From NCBI RefSeq assembly GCF_045038035.1, contig NZ_CP173427.1, positions 2,418,001 to 2,482,000 of the forward strand: a stretch of 64,000 bases of DNA, written 5' to 3'. This DNA is from Paenibacillus_F chitinolyticus_A. GTDB taxonomy: Bacteria > Bacillota > Bacilli > Paenibacillales > NBRC-103111. Under the pieces are notes generated by a model. The model saw only the letters and a program-made list of their open reading frames with translations. It ran no database searches and had not been told where the DNA came from. The position numbers and the translations under genes were made by a program. This document shows positions 8,618-16,863 of the stretch, in pieces (the stretch's first letter is position 1; every line of letters starts with the position of its first letter).

Positions 8618-11467
8618 ATGAGGAATGAAGTGGAAGGCAGTCGATGGCCCTGGGAATCTTATTACGGGCCGAACCTAGGTTACATTCAAGAGAAGTATGA
8701 GCAGTATCTGAACGATCCCGACTCTGTGGAAGCAGCTTATCGGGACCTGTTTGCGCGTTTTGGAGCGCCTCCGGCATCGGTACAAACCGTCCAATCCGAA
8801 GGTCAGGCAAACGCAGGAACCACTACCACCAGCGACCCGAACGTGCTGAAGAAAGTCGTCGCCGTCGGCAAACTGGTGTGGAATATTCGCACATACGGGC
8901 ACTTAGCTGCCAACCTGGACCCGCTGGGTCTGAGCACCAACCCGGATACAAGACTGCTTGAGCCGGGCACATACGGCCTGACCAAAGAAGATCTGATGGC
9001 TATGCCGGCATCAATCGTCTGGGAAGAAGCTCCGTCCGACGTGGCGAACGGCTGGGAAGCGATCCAGCGCCTGCGTCAAAGATATTCCCAATCGATCGGT
9101 TTTGAATTCAGCCATGTTCATGAAGAAGACGAGCGTAACTGGCTGAACCGTCAAGCGGAATCGGGCGCATCTATCGAGCCGCTGACGAAAGAAGAGCGCA
9201 CCAAGCTTCTGGACCGCCTTGTACAGACAGAGCAGTTTGAAAACTTCCTGCACCGCACATTTGTCGGCCAGAAGCGTTTCTCGCTGCAAGGTACGGACGT
9301 ACTTATTCCACTTTTAGACGAAATCGTTCATGAAGTCGTTCACGACGGAGCGGAACACATTCTGATGGGGATGGCTCACCGCGGACGCCTAAACGTGCTC
9401 GCTCACATTCTGGGCAAGCCGTACAAGAAGATCTTTTCGGAATTCCATCATGCGCCGAACAAAGACATCATTCCGTCCGAAGGTTCCACAGGAATCAACT
9501 ACGGCTGGACAGGGGACGTAAAGTACCACCTGGGTGCACGACGCTCAATCAAGGAAGGCGAAACTAGAGAAGCCAAGCTGACACTCGCGAACAACCCGAG
9601 TCACTTGGAGTTTGTAGGCGCAGTCGTTGAGGGCTTTGCGCGTGCGGCACAAGATAATCGCGAAAATCCCGGCTATCCAGAACAGGATCTGAACAAGGCG
9701 GCTTGTATTGTCATGCACGGCGACGCCGCTTTCCCGGGTGAAGGTATCGTTGCCGAGACGCTCAACTTTACGAAACTGACCGGTTATCAGAACGGCGGAA
9801 CGATCCATATTATCGTCAACAACCGGGTAGGTTTCACGACCGACAGCACGGATTCCCGCTCCACTCACTATGCGAGCGACCTGGCCAAAGGCTACGAGAT
9901 TCCGATCGTTCACGTCAACGCGGACGACCCGGAAGCATGTCTTGCAGCGGCGCGTCTGGCTTGCGAATACCGCAACCGGTTCAAGAAAGACTTCCTGATC
10001 GACCTGATCGGCTACCGCCGTTACGGCCACAACGAGAACGACGATCCGGAAACGACTCAGCCGCTGATGTACGGCAAAGTGAAGAACCATTCGACGATCT
10101 CCGTCCTGTATGCCGAAAAGCTGAAGCAGGAAGGGCTTGTAGACGACAACGGCTACCAGCAGATGATCCAGAACATCCAGAGCACGCTTCAGGAAGCGTA
10201 CGAAGTCGTTAAAAATCACCAAGGCAAGGGACAGCGTGTCGCCGAGCCGGCTATTTTCGACGATCTTAAGAAAATCAAGACGGCCGTTCCGCTTCAGGAA
10301 CTGCAGGAAATCAACCGCGAGCTGATTACATGGCCGGAAGATTTCAACGTCTACCCGAAATTGCAGCGTATCCTGGAACGCCGCGGAGACGCGCTTAACG
10401 AAGGCGGCAAGGTAGACTGGGCGCTCGCGGAAACGCTGGCGTTCGCTTCGATCCTGGCCGACGGCAAGCCGATCCGGATCAGCGGACAGGACGTAGGCCG
10501 CGGAACGTTCGCGCACCGCCACCTCGTGCTGCACGATGTGAAGAACGGCTCGACCTACTCGCCGCTGCACAAGCTGCCTCAGGCGCGCGCATCGTTCGCG
10601 ATTTACAACAGCCCGCTGTCCGAAGGCTCCGTCCTTGCTTTCGAATACGGCTATAACGTCTATTCGCCGGAAACCCTCGTGATCTGGGAAGCCCAGTATG
10701 GCGATTTCGCCAATGCGGCGCAGGTAATCATCGACCAGTTCATTTCCGCGGGCCGCTCCAAATGGGAGCAAAAATCCAGTCTCGTGATGCTTCTGCCTCA
10801 CGGCTACGAAGGTCAAGGACCGGAGCATTCCAGTGCCCGTCTGGAACGTTTCCTGCAGCTCTCCGCAGAGAACAACTGGACGGTCGCGAACCTGAGCAGC
10901 GCGGCGCAATATTTCCATATTCTCCGCCGCCAGGCTGCCATTACGGAACGCGAAGAGGCTCGCCCGCTCGTTATTATGGCGCCGAAAAGCCTTATCCGTA
11001 ACGCGCGCGTATCGTCCGACGGCAAGGAATTCAGCGAAAGCTCCTTCCTGCCGGTCATGGAACAGAAAGGTCTTGGCAATCAGCCGAAGAAAGTGAAACG
11101 TCTTGTGCTGACCACCGGTAAAATGGCGATCGATCTGGAAGAAGCGCTTGAAACGGCCGAAGACCGCGATTTCTCGTGGCTTCATATTGCCCGCGTAGAG
11201 CAGCTTTACCCGCTGCCGGAACAGGATATCGCGGATATCATCGCGAAGTTCCCCGGACTGAAAGAAATCGTCTGGGTACAGGAAGAACCCCGGAACATGG
11301 GCTCCTGGAACTTCATGGAATCCAGAATCCGTTCCCTTGCGCCGGATAAAGTCAACGTGCGTTACGCAGGTCTGCCTGACCGCTCCAGCCCGGCCAGCGG
11401 CTTCCAGGAGATTCATACGTACGAGCATAACCAGATTATCTCGCTCGCTCTTAAACAACCGGAATAA
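8618..11467 (+). CDS. odhA: 2-oxoglutarate dehydrogenase E1 component
   Basis: A thiamine-diphosphate-dependent 2-oxoglutarate decarboxylase of about 949 residues, the family size. N-terminal WESYYGPNLGYIQEKYEQYL is the usual E1o start; GMAHRGRLNVLAHILGKPYKK, the GDAAFPGEGI metal/TPP region, HIIVNNRVGFTT and the C-terminal transketolase domain (RGTFAHRHLVLHD, LLPHGYEGQGPEHSSARLERFLQL) follow in order. The protein feeds succinyl groups to OdhB in the TCA cycle. I prefer ATG 8618 because it aligns with the family start; an in-frame ATG at 8564 would add 18 residues. odhB follows after 25 bases, so the pair is an operon. The E3 gene is not here. Confidence 0.97.
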   Translation: MRNEVEGSRWPWESYYGPNLGYIQEKYEQYLNDPDSVEAAYRDLFARFGAPPASVQTVQSEGQANAGTTTTSDPNVLKKVVAVGKLVWNIRTYGHLAANLDPLGLSTNPDTRLLEPGTYGLTKEDLMAMPASIVWEEAPSDVANGWEAIQRLRQRYSQSIGFEFSHVHEEDERNWLNRQAESGASIEPLTKEERTKLLDRLVQTEQFENFLHRTFVGQKRFSLQGTDVLIPLLDEIVHEVVHDGAEHILMGMAHRGRLNVLAHILGKPYKKIFSEFHHAPNKDIIPSEGSTGINYGWTGDVKYHLGARRSIKEGETREAKLTLANNPSHLEFVGAVVEGFARAAQDNRENPGYPEQDLNKAACIVMHGDAAFPGEGIVAETLNFTKLTGYQNGGTIHIIVNNRVGFTTDSTDSRSTHYASDLAKGYEIPIVHVNADDPEACLAAARLACEYRNRFKKDFLIDLIGYRRYGHNENDDPETTQPLMYGKVKNHSTISVLYAEKLKQEGLVDDNGYQQMIQNIQSTLQEAYEVVKNHQGKGQRVAEPAIFDDLKKIKTAVPLQELQEINRELITWPEDFNVYPKLQRILERRGDALNEGGKVDWALAETLAFASILADGKPIRISGQDVGRGTFAHRHLVLHDVKNGSTYSPLHKLPQARASFAIYNSPLSEGSVLAFEYGYNVYSPETLVIWEAQYGDFANAAQVIIDQFISAGRSKWEQKSSLVMLLPHGYEGQGPEHSSARLERFLQLSAENNWTVANLSSAAQYFHILRRQAAITEREEARPLVIMAPKSLIRNARVSSDGKEFSESSFLPVMEQKGLGNQPKKVKRLVLTTGKMAIDLEEALETAEDRDFSWLHIARVEQLYPLPEQDIADIIAKFPGLKEIVWVQEEPRNMGSWNFMESRIRSLAPDKVNVRYAGLPDRSSPASGFQEIHTYEHNQIISLALKQPE

Positions 11468-11492
11468 TAAACTCGCATAGGAGGTCACCATC

Positions 11493-12755
11493 GTGGCTGA
11501 TATTAAAGTGCCTGAATTAGGCGAATCTATTACTGAGGCAACCATCTCTAAATGGCTTGTGACTGAAGGAAGTACGGTAAATCAAGGCGACTTGCTTCTT
11601 GAACTTGAAACGGACAAAGTAAACCTGGAAATCAGCGCGGAACAAGACGGCGTCCTGTCTGAAATCCGCAAACAGGAAGGCGACAACGTATCGGTCGGCG
11701 AAATCGTCGGCGTGATCGGCGCTTCCTCCGGCGCACCGGCGTCAGCGGCTCCAGCGGCAGCGCCTGAGGCTCCGAAAGCGGCGGAAGCTCCTGCAGCTTC
11801 CCCGGCTGCCAAAGCTCCTGCGGCTTCCGCAGCGGAGAGCGACAGCGCGTCGCTGGCCGCTTCGCCGGCAGCCAGAAAGCTTGCCAGAGAGCGCGGTATC
11901 GACCTGAGCCAGGTCAAATCGCAGGATCCGATCGGCCGCGTATACTCGGACGACGTGAAGTCCCACGGCACGCAAGCGGCACAACCGGCAAGCGCGCCAG
12001 CCGCAGCGAAGTCCGGTGGCGCCGGACAAGCCGCTCAGCAAGCGGTACCGGGCAAACCGGTTGAGCGCAAGCGCATGTCCCGCCGCCGTCAGACTATCGC
12101 GAACCGTCTGGTGGAAGCTCAGCACACGGCTGCTATGCTGACGACTTTCAACGAAGTCGACATGACGGCGATTCTCGACGTGCGCAAACGCCGCAAGCAG
12201 GCGTTCCTTGACAAGCACGATGTGGGTCTGGGCTTTATGTCCTTCTTCACGAAAGCGGTCGTTGGCGCGTTGAAGAAATTCCCTCATCTGAACGCCGAGA
12301 TCGACGGAGACGATATCGTAGTGAAGCAGTTCTACGACATCGGTATCGCCGTATCCGCGAAAGAAGGTTTGGTCGTTCCGGTCGTTCGCGAAGCGGATCG
12401 TCTGAGCTTTGCGGATATCGAGAAGCAAATCGGAGACCTGGCCGGCAAAGCGCGTGCCAACACACTGGCGCTGTCCGACCTTCAAGGCGGTACGTTCACG
12501 ATCACGAACGGCGGCGTATTCGGTTCCCTGCTGTCCACACCGATTCTTAACGCTCCGCAAGTGGGTATTCTGGGCATGCACAAAATCCAGATCCGTCCGG
12601 TTGCGATCGATGCGGAAAGAATGGAAAACCGTCCGATGATGTACATCGCGCTTTCTTACGATCACCGTATCGTTGACGGCAGCGAAGCGGTTCGCTTCCT
12701 CGTAACCGTCAAAGAACTGCTCGAAGATCCGGAATCCCTGCTGCTTGAAGGTTAA
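11493..12755 (+). CDS. odhB: 2-oxoglutarate dehydrogenase E2, dihydrolipoyl succinyltransferase
   Basis: A 420-residue E2 protein. The lipoyl domain occupies residues 1-76 with the lipoyl-lysine at K42 (ELETDKVNLEI). A long Ala/Pro linker follows, then a peripheral-subunit-binding domain near residues 127-165 (ASPAARKLARERGIDLSQV), a second Ala-rich linker, and the catalytic domain from about 190 with the acetyltransferase motif SYDHRIVDG (H391, D395). It transfers succinyl groups from lipoyl to CoA. An AGGAGG site precedes the GTG start. It is the last gene of the operon, followed by a strong terminator. Confidence 0.97.
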   Translation: MADIKVPELGESITEATISKWLVTEGSTVNQGDLLLELETDKVNLEISAEQDGVLSEIRKQEGDNVSVGEIVGVIGASSGAPASAAPAAAPEAPKAAEAPAASPAAKAPAASAAESDSASLAASPAARKLARERGIDLSQVKSQDPIGRVYSDDVKSHGTQAAQPASAPAAAKSGGAGQAAQQAVPGKPVERKRMSRRRQTIANRLVEAQHTAAMLTTFNEVDMTAILDVRKRRKQAFLDKHDVGLGFMSFFTKAVVGALKKFPHLNAEIDGDDIVVKQFYDIGIAVSAKEGLVVPVVREADRLSFADIEKQIGDLAGKARANTLALSDLQGGTFTITNGGVFGSLLSTPILNAPQVGILGMHKIQIRPVAIDAERMENRPMMYIALSYDHRIVDGSEAVRFLVTVKELLEDPESLLLEG

Positions 12756-12812
12756 ACGCCCAACTGGAGCGGTTTAACCGACAGACATGTTCTATAGCTT
12801 ATTGACATAAAA

Positions 12813-12845
12813 GCCTGCCGAGCATTTGCTCGGCAGGCCTTTTTG
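12813..12845 (+). terminator. Terminator of odhAB
   Basis: Perfect 11-base stem GCCTGCCGAGC / GCTCGGCAGGC with an ATTT loop, followed by a T-run. Confidence 0.92.
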
Positions 12846-13132
12846 CAAATAATGTCCCGTTTGGCTTTCAAATATCCAACTAATTAAGGTTAATAATTAT
12901 TAATGAGATTAACTAAAGAATTTCAGATAATTACATCTGCTTTTTCTTCTGAATCCGTCACGGTGCGTCGCCTACCTATACTTTCCGGAGGTTCGGCACT
13001 GCGCCTGGCTTGTCGGATAAGCAGGCTGCTTTTAAAATTCAGGAAGCTTCGGCTGTCATAGTACTTGCATTTCTGGGTAATGAATGAAAAGAAGCGCGAT
13101 GCAGCGATGACCATTCGAAGGGGGAAGAAGAG
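12846..13132. other. Intergenic stretch without a supported gene
   Basis: AT-rich at first, including the perfect 14-base palindrome TTAATAATTATTAA at 12890-12903. I see no convincing coding frame on either strand and no clear promoter; the palindrome may be an operator for the small gene that follows. Confidence 0.4.
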
Positions 13133-13288
13133 ATGAAGATCATGATTACGCAAAGCGAGGCGCTGGAGAAGGGTATCTGGCCCGAAGTGATGAAAATGTT
13201 CGGCTTGAATCAAGAGGACGATGTGTGGCCCGGCGAAGAATTTGTCCTGACCGAAGAACAGGCAAGAAAGCTGGGATTGATCTCTTGA
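13133..13288 (+). CDS. Small hypothetical protein (51 aa)
   Basis: ATG follows a strong AAGGGGGAAG ribosome site by 6 bases. The 51-residue product starts MKIMITQSEALEKGIW and ends EEQARKLGLIS, with DDVWPGEEFVLTEEQA in between. It is acidic and has no signal or membrane helix. Codon use looks normal for the window. I cannot assign a function; the ordered composition and good start make it a credible gene despite its length. The next gene on the strand starts 88 bases later. Confidence 0.55.
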   Translation: MKIMITQSEALEKGIWPEVMKMFGLNQEDDVWPGEEFVLTEEQARKLGLIS

Positions 13289-13376
13289 AAATTCGGGGCC
13301 GGAAGAGAGGGATGGGAAATTCCCGGATTCGGTGTATAATAGGCTTCGAAGGTTTTGATGAGAAAGGAATGCTGAC

Positions 13377-13670
13377 ATGCTAACGATTACAGCTTTTAGT
13401 GCAGAACTTGTAAAAGATCCGTTCGGGATTATTCCGGGAAAGCGTTATGAATTTAATCTGGAGATAGACGTTCCGGAAGACGACGAGCTGTACACGGCCA
13501 ACGGAATCTACCTGCGGGTCATATACGGCGTGGACGAAGGCCAGGGCCGGATCATCAAGTACGATATCCATGAAAATTCGACGGATACCTACCTCGAGTT
13601 CGATCTTGAGGACGAAGAGCTTGCGGTCGTCGATACGTTCTGCAGGGAACATCTTCCGCAGGACGAATAA
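13377..13670 (+). CDS. DUF6509-like small protein
   Basis: A 97-residue acidic protein starting MLTITAFSAELVKDPFGI and containing GKRYEFNLEIDVPEDDELY and IYLRVIYGVDEG. The pattern matches short Bacillota proteins that I recall being filed as DUF6509, sometimes mislabelled pullulanase. The fold looks beta-rich and cytosolic. The ATG follows a GAAAGGAA site. A terminator-like hairpin lies about 60 bases after the stop. Role unknown. Confidence 0.65.
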   Translation: MLTITAFSAELVKDPFGIIPGKRYEFNLEIDVPEDDELYTANGIYLRVIYGVDEGQGRIIKYDIHENSTDTYLEFDLEDEELAVVDTFCREHLPQDE

Positions 13671-13727
13671 AATGCGGGGATGAAGGGACGGCTTATTGCC
13701 TCAACCAATCCCGTCATGCTGGCTGGT

Positions 13728-13775
13728 AAAAGGCTTACCAGGCCCGTCTTCGGATGGCCGCGGGAAGCCTTTTTT
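13728..13775 (+). terminator. Intrinsic terminator after the DUF6509-like gene
   Basis: Hairpin AAAGGCTTaCCaGGCC / GGCCgcGGgAAGCCTTT with an 11-base loop and a trailing run of six T. Confidence 0.7.
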
Positions 13776-13843
13776 CATGCTTTTTGTGCTGCATACGAGG
13801 TACCGCCGCCATTTGAGTGCCGAACGGATGCCAGCCGCCGCAT

Positions 13844-13870
13844 AAAAAGCCTGTTCCTACAGGAACAGGC
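13844..13870 (-). terminator. Terminator of the acidic small protein gene
   Basis: Near-perfect hairpin GCCTGTTCCT / AGGAACAGGC. On the minus strand it is followed by five T. Confidence 0.75.
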
Positions 13871-13910
13871 TCGGCAGATGTAAGTAAAGGTTTCGAAGGG
13901 ATTGCAGGGG

Positions 13911-14153
13911 TTAATCCGTAACGTCTTCGGATTCCGTATCTTCGACGGCTTCATCCGCTTCCGGGACTTCGCCGACGACCTCTTCCGTACTGTCTTCTAA
14001 GGCATCTTCGTCGGGGGCGGCCTCTTCCGTCGTTTCGGTTTCCGCGGCATCGGCGGCGCTTTCCGCATCCGCTTGGGCTTCCCGGGCTGTTTCTACCTCG
14101 CCGGCAGCGGCTTCTTCTTCAGACAATTGAATTTCATTTTCGGACTCTGCCAT
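13911..14153 (-). CDS. Highly acidic Glu/Ala-rich small protein
   Basis: An 80-residue protein in which Glu, Asp and Ala make up well over half the residues; there are almost no hydrophobic core residues and no Cys, Trp or Phe. It is predicted to be disordered. The start has a GGAGGGATG ribosome site and the gene has its own terminator, so it is probably expressed. No family assignment is possible from composition alone; acidic disordered proteins of this size occur in spores and as chaperone-like or nucleic-acid-mimic proteins. Confidence 0.55.
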   Translation of the reverse strand: MAESENEIQLSEEEAAAGEVETAREAQADAESAADAAETETTEEAAPDEDALEDSTEEVVGEVPEADEAVEDTESEDVTD

Positions 14154-14257
14154 CGTTCATCCCTCCATTTGTACACTTAGTTCTCTAAGCGCATCCTAAG
14201 CATACCAAACGAAAAGCGAAGAAAATGTCGGAGGTTGAGAGCGATTTCATTAAAATC

Positions 14258-14713
14258 TTATAAATCCTGGGACATCCGGACCATATCGATCACCTGCATC
14301 CCGTTCTCGTAGATTTCTTCGGCATAGTGCCGGACGAAAAAATCTTTGTCGATTCCCGTAATCCGGAATCCGCACTTTTGATAGAGCGCAAGCTGGGCAA
14401 CCCCGGTGCTGCCTGTTCCGATTTCGATCGTTTTGAAGCCGATCTCCCGGGCCTGCCCGACGGCATGTAGAACCAGCTCCTTGCCGTAGCCCCTGCCGTG
14501 ACAATCCTCGCGGACCGCCACGTTGACGAGTTCGACCGTCCCCGGGCGGGTCGGCAGCAGTACATAGACGCCTATCACGGTCCCGTCCGCAGCCGCTCCG
14601 GTAAAGCAGCGTCCTCTTTGTATGTATTCACGCACCAGTTCTTCCGAAGGATCGGCAAGCAGGAGCAGGTCCATCGGATGTGGTTCGCCATGACGCAATT
14701 CGGTAATGTTCAT
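14258..14713 (-). CDS. GNAT-family N-acetyltransferase
   Basis: A 151-residue acetyltransferase. Motif A, the acetyl-CoA pyrophosphate loop, is VREDCHGRGYGKELV near residues 66-80, preceded by the beta strand VELVNVA; LYQKCGFRITGIDKDFF is the usual C-terminal GNAT segment. It resembles the Bacillus YvbK type. The substrate is unknown. An AAAGGAG site precedes the ATG. It stands alone on the minus strand. Confidence 0.85.
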   Translation of the reverse strand: MNITELRHGEPHPMDLLLLADPSEELVREYIQRGRCFTGAAADGTVIGVYVLLPTRPGTVELVNVAVREDCHGRGYGKELVLHAVGQAREIGFKTIEIGTGSTGVAQLALYQKCGFRITGIDKDFFVRHYAEEIYENGMQVIDMVRMSQDL

Positions 14714-14865
14714 CTTTTTTCTCCTTTTATACGGTTTCTGTCTTCTAACAACTCCACGCCTCTACTCCTATTAAACATCCGTCCCCCTAATTCCTGTTTT
14801 GTGAAAAGGAAAAACGGCTTTCGGCTCGAATTGTTTGGAGTAACAGCAAACGGGTTACCGGCGGA

Positions 14866-15009
14866 ATGACGGAGGAGCAGTGGGATTACTGGCGCTCGCA
14901 AGGGGAGGAAGTCTCCCGGAGAGTGATGGATCTGATCATGCAAGCGGCCGAAGATCCCTACAATCTCGGCTCTTCCACGCACCTTTTGTACGTGGGCAGG
15001 AGACTTTAA
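14866..15009 (+). CDS. Possible small protein (47 aa)
   Basis: A 47-codon frame starting MTEEQWDYWRSQGEEVSRRV and ending LLYVGRRL. Composition looks protein-like and its strand matches ppaC downstream, but the ribosome site is weak (GGCGG directly before the ATG). It lies in an otherwise gene-free gap of about 420 bases. Confidence 0.3.
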   Translation: MTEEQWDYWRSQGEEVSRRVMDLIMQAAEDPYNLGSSTHLLYVGRRL

Positions 15010-15135
15010 AACAGCCGTCCGATTATTCTCTGTATAGGGATTGGAATAAGATGATTTTAACGCTATAATCGAGTTAGGATTTTAGCTCTTTTTGCGATCC
15101 ATTTCAAATTCAAACGAAGTAAGGAGCCTTTACTG

Positions 15136-16065
15136 ATGGAAAAAACATTGATTTTCGGACACAAAAACCCGGACACCGACACCATTTGTTCCGCACTCGC
15201 ATATGCAGACCTGAAAACCCAGCTTGGCGAAAACGTAGAAGCGGTCCGCCTGGGAGCCGTAAGCGGCGAAACCCAATTCGCGCTGGATACTTTTAAGGCA
15301 GAAGCTCCCCGTCTTGTCGAGACGGTTGCCGGCGAAGTCAAGACCGTTATTCTCGTCGATCATAACGAACGTCAGCAGAGCGTTAGCGACATCGATCAAG
15401 TGCGCGTAGCCGAAGTCATCGACCACCACCGCATCGCGAATTTCGAGACGAGCGGCCCGCTTTACTACCGCGCCGAACCTGTCGGCTGCACGGCGACGAT
15501 TTTGAACAAGCTGTACAAAGAAAACGGCAAGTCCGTTCCGCAAAACATTGCCGGACTGATGGTGTCCGCCATCATCTCGGACACGCTGCTGCTGAAATCG
15601 CCGACCTGCACGGAGCAGGATGTGGCGGCCGCCCGCGAACTGGCGGAGATCGCCGGCGTTAACCTCGAAAGCTACGGACTGGACATGCTCAAAGCGGGCG
15701 CGGACCTCAGCGACAAAACGATCGAGCAGCTCATTTCGCTGGACGCGAAAGAGTTCCAGATGGGCTCCCGCAAAGTGGAAATCGCGCAGGTAAACGCGGT
15801 GGACACGAATGAAGTGCTCGCCCGCCAGGACGAGCTGGAAGCAGCTTTGAACGCGATTATCGAGAAAAAAGGGCTGGATCTTTTCCTGTTTGTCGTAACG
15901 GATATTCTTAACAACGATTCCATCGGTCTGGCGCTCGGCTCCTCCGCTAAAGCGGTGGAGGAAGCGTACAACGTAACGCTTGCCGACAACAAAGCGGTGC
16001 TGAAAGGCGTCGTTTCCCGCAAATCGCAGATCGTTCCCGTTCTGACAGACATTTTGAGCAAATAA
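15136..16065 (+). CDS. ppaC: Manganese-dependent inorganic pyrophosphatase
   Basis: A 309-residue family II pyrophosphatase of the DHH superfamily. Metal ligands are visible in FGHKNPDTDTICSA (residues 7-20), VDHNE near 75 and the DHH motif IDHHRIANF near 95-103; the C-terminal DHHA2 domain ends with GVVSRKSQIVP. The enzyme hydrolyses pyrophosphate in the cytosol. An AAGGAG site lies 9 bases before the ATG. It is monocistronic, with a terminator about 15 bases after the stop. Confidence 0.97.
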   Translation: MEKTLIFGHKNPDTDTICSALAYADLKTQLGENVEAVRLGAVSGETQFALDTFKAEAPRLVETVAGEVKTVILVDHNERQQSVSDIDQVRVAEVIDHHRIANFETSGPLYYRAEPVGCTATILNKLYKENGKSVPQNIAGLMVSAIISDTLLLKSPTCTEQDVAAARELAEIAGVNLESYGLDMLKAGADLSDKTIEQLISLDAKEFQMGSRKVEIAQVNAVDTNEVLARQDELEAALNAIIEKKGLDLFLFVVTDILNNDSIGLALGSSAKAVEEAYNVTLADNKAVLKGVVSRKSQIVPVLTDILSK

Positions 16066-16081
16066 GTCTTTAAAAATAACG

Positions 16082-16113
16082 GCCGCCGGGCATCCAAGCC
16101 AGGCGGCTTTTTT
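16082..16113 (+). terminator. Terminator of ppaC
   Basis: Hairpin GCCGCCgGGC / GCCaGGCGGC followed by six T. Confidence 0.85.
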
Positions 16114-16188
16114 ACGTTCGGTTAAAGGAGGAATCGGGAAGGAACAGGCTTCTGGTTACGGGCTGGTAAAAAAAGTTAGCGTCGCCTC

Positions 16189-16217
16189 TTGACGAAACGT
16201 TGCTCGGGTTTTATTAT
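16189..16217 (+). promoter_or_regulatory. Sigma-A promoter of the TetR gene
   Basis: TTGACG (16189-16194) and TATTAT (16212-16217) with a 17-base spacer. The predicted operator starts at the last base of the -10. Confidence 0.7.
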
Positions 16218-16236
16218 TTATTTATCAATAAATAAA
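16217..16236. promoter_or_regulatory. Palindromic operator, copy 1 (TetR autoregulation)
   Basis: TTTATTTATCAATAAATAAA is a perfect inverted repeat with 9-base arms. It covers the end of the -10 and the transcription start of the TetR gene. A related site lies before the membrane-protein gene at 16818. Confidence 0.65.
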
Positions 16237-16249
16237 AGGAGGTGCGGAA

Positions 16250-16768
16250 TTGGTTGTCCGCGAAGATCGTAAAGAACAGATTATAAACGCAGCCGTGGGA
16301 ATATTCGCGGAACTCGGATATTACAAAACAACGACAGCCATGTTGGCTAAAGCGGCGGGCGTGACCCAGCCGTACGTGTTTCATTTTTTCAAGAACAAGG
16401 AAGAGCTGTTCAAGGCGGTGATTGACCGGGCCGTACTGCGGCTCTATGATGCCTTCATGCAGGTGGAGGGTCCAGGGAATCTCATTATGGAATCGATGGG
16501 CCAGGCGTTCAAAGAGTTTATGCGGGTTAACCGGGCGGAAATATTGATGGTCATGCAGGCGCCTGCCATATCGGAACCGGAAATCCGCAGGCACATGAGC
16601 GAGAAGTTTGCCCTGATCCACGCCACAATTTTGCGGAAATTCGAAGAATCCGGAATGGACGATGCCGAGACGGCAGCTGGCAATTTCATGGCAATCGGAC
16701 TTCTGATCGTAACTTCGGATGTGCTGCAGCTTCCCGGGCTGCTCCCTTTCAAAGATGCGAACTGCTAG
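16250..16768 (+). CDS. TetR/AcrR-family transcriptional regulator
   Basis: A 172-residue regulator with a TTG start after an unusually perfect AAAGGAGGTG ribosome site. The N-terminal helix-turn-helix reads RKEQIINAAVGIFAELGYYKTTTAMLAKAAGVTQPYVFHFFKNKEELF, the standard TetR form; the C-terminal domain should bind a ligand or partner. The operator over its own promoter and the similar one before the next gene suggest autorepression and control of the downstream membrane protein. The ligand is unknown. Confidence 0.88.
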   Translation: MVVREDRKEQIINAAVGIFAELGYYKTTTAMLAKAAGVTQPYVFHFFKNKEELFKAVIDRAVLRLYDAFMQVEGPGNLIMESMGQAFKEFMRVNRAEILMVMQAPAISEPEIRRHMSEKFALIHATILRKFEESGMDDAETAAGNFMAIGLLIVTSDVLQLPGLLPFKDANC

Positions 16769-16807
16769 GAGACCTGGCAAGGCGGCAAGTTAAGGCTGCC
16801 TATTTTT

Positions 16808-16836
16808 TTGCAGCATCATTTATTGACTAATAAATA
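16808..16836 (+). promoter_or_regulatory. Promoter of the membrane-protein gene with operator copy 2
   Basis: TTGCAG (16808-16813) and TAAATA (16831-16836) are 17 bases apart. The inverted repeat ATTTATT-GACT-AATAAAT (16818-16835) fills the spacer and overlaps the -10, and resembles the site before the TetR gene. Confidence 0.55.
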
Positions 16837-16863
16837 AATAACTAAGAATAGGATGTGCATAAA

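Noticed and set aside
9545..11545. Long open frame (666 codons) on the minus strand
   Set aside because: It lies antisense to odhA, which has full family motifs. Such antisense frames arise from the GC-biased codon use of the real gene; the translation has no domain and no ribosome site.
13680..13883. 67-codon plus-strand frame
   Set aside because: It covers two terminator hairpins, lacks a ribosome site and has no protein-like pattern.
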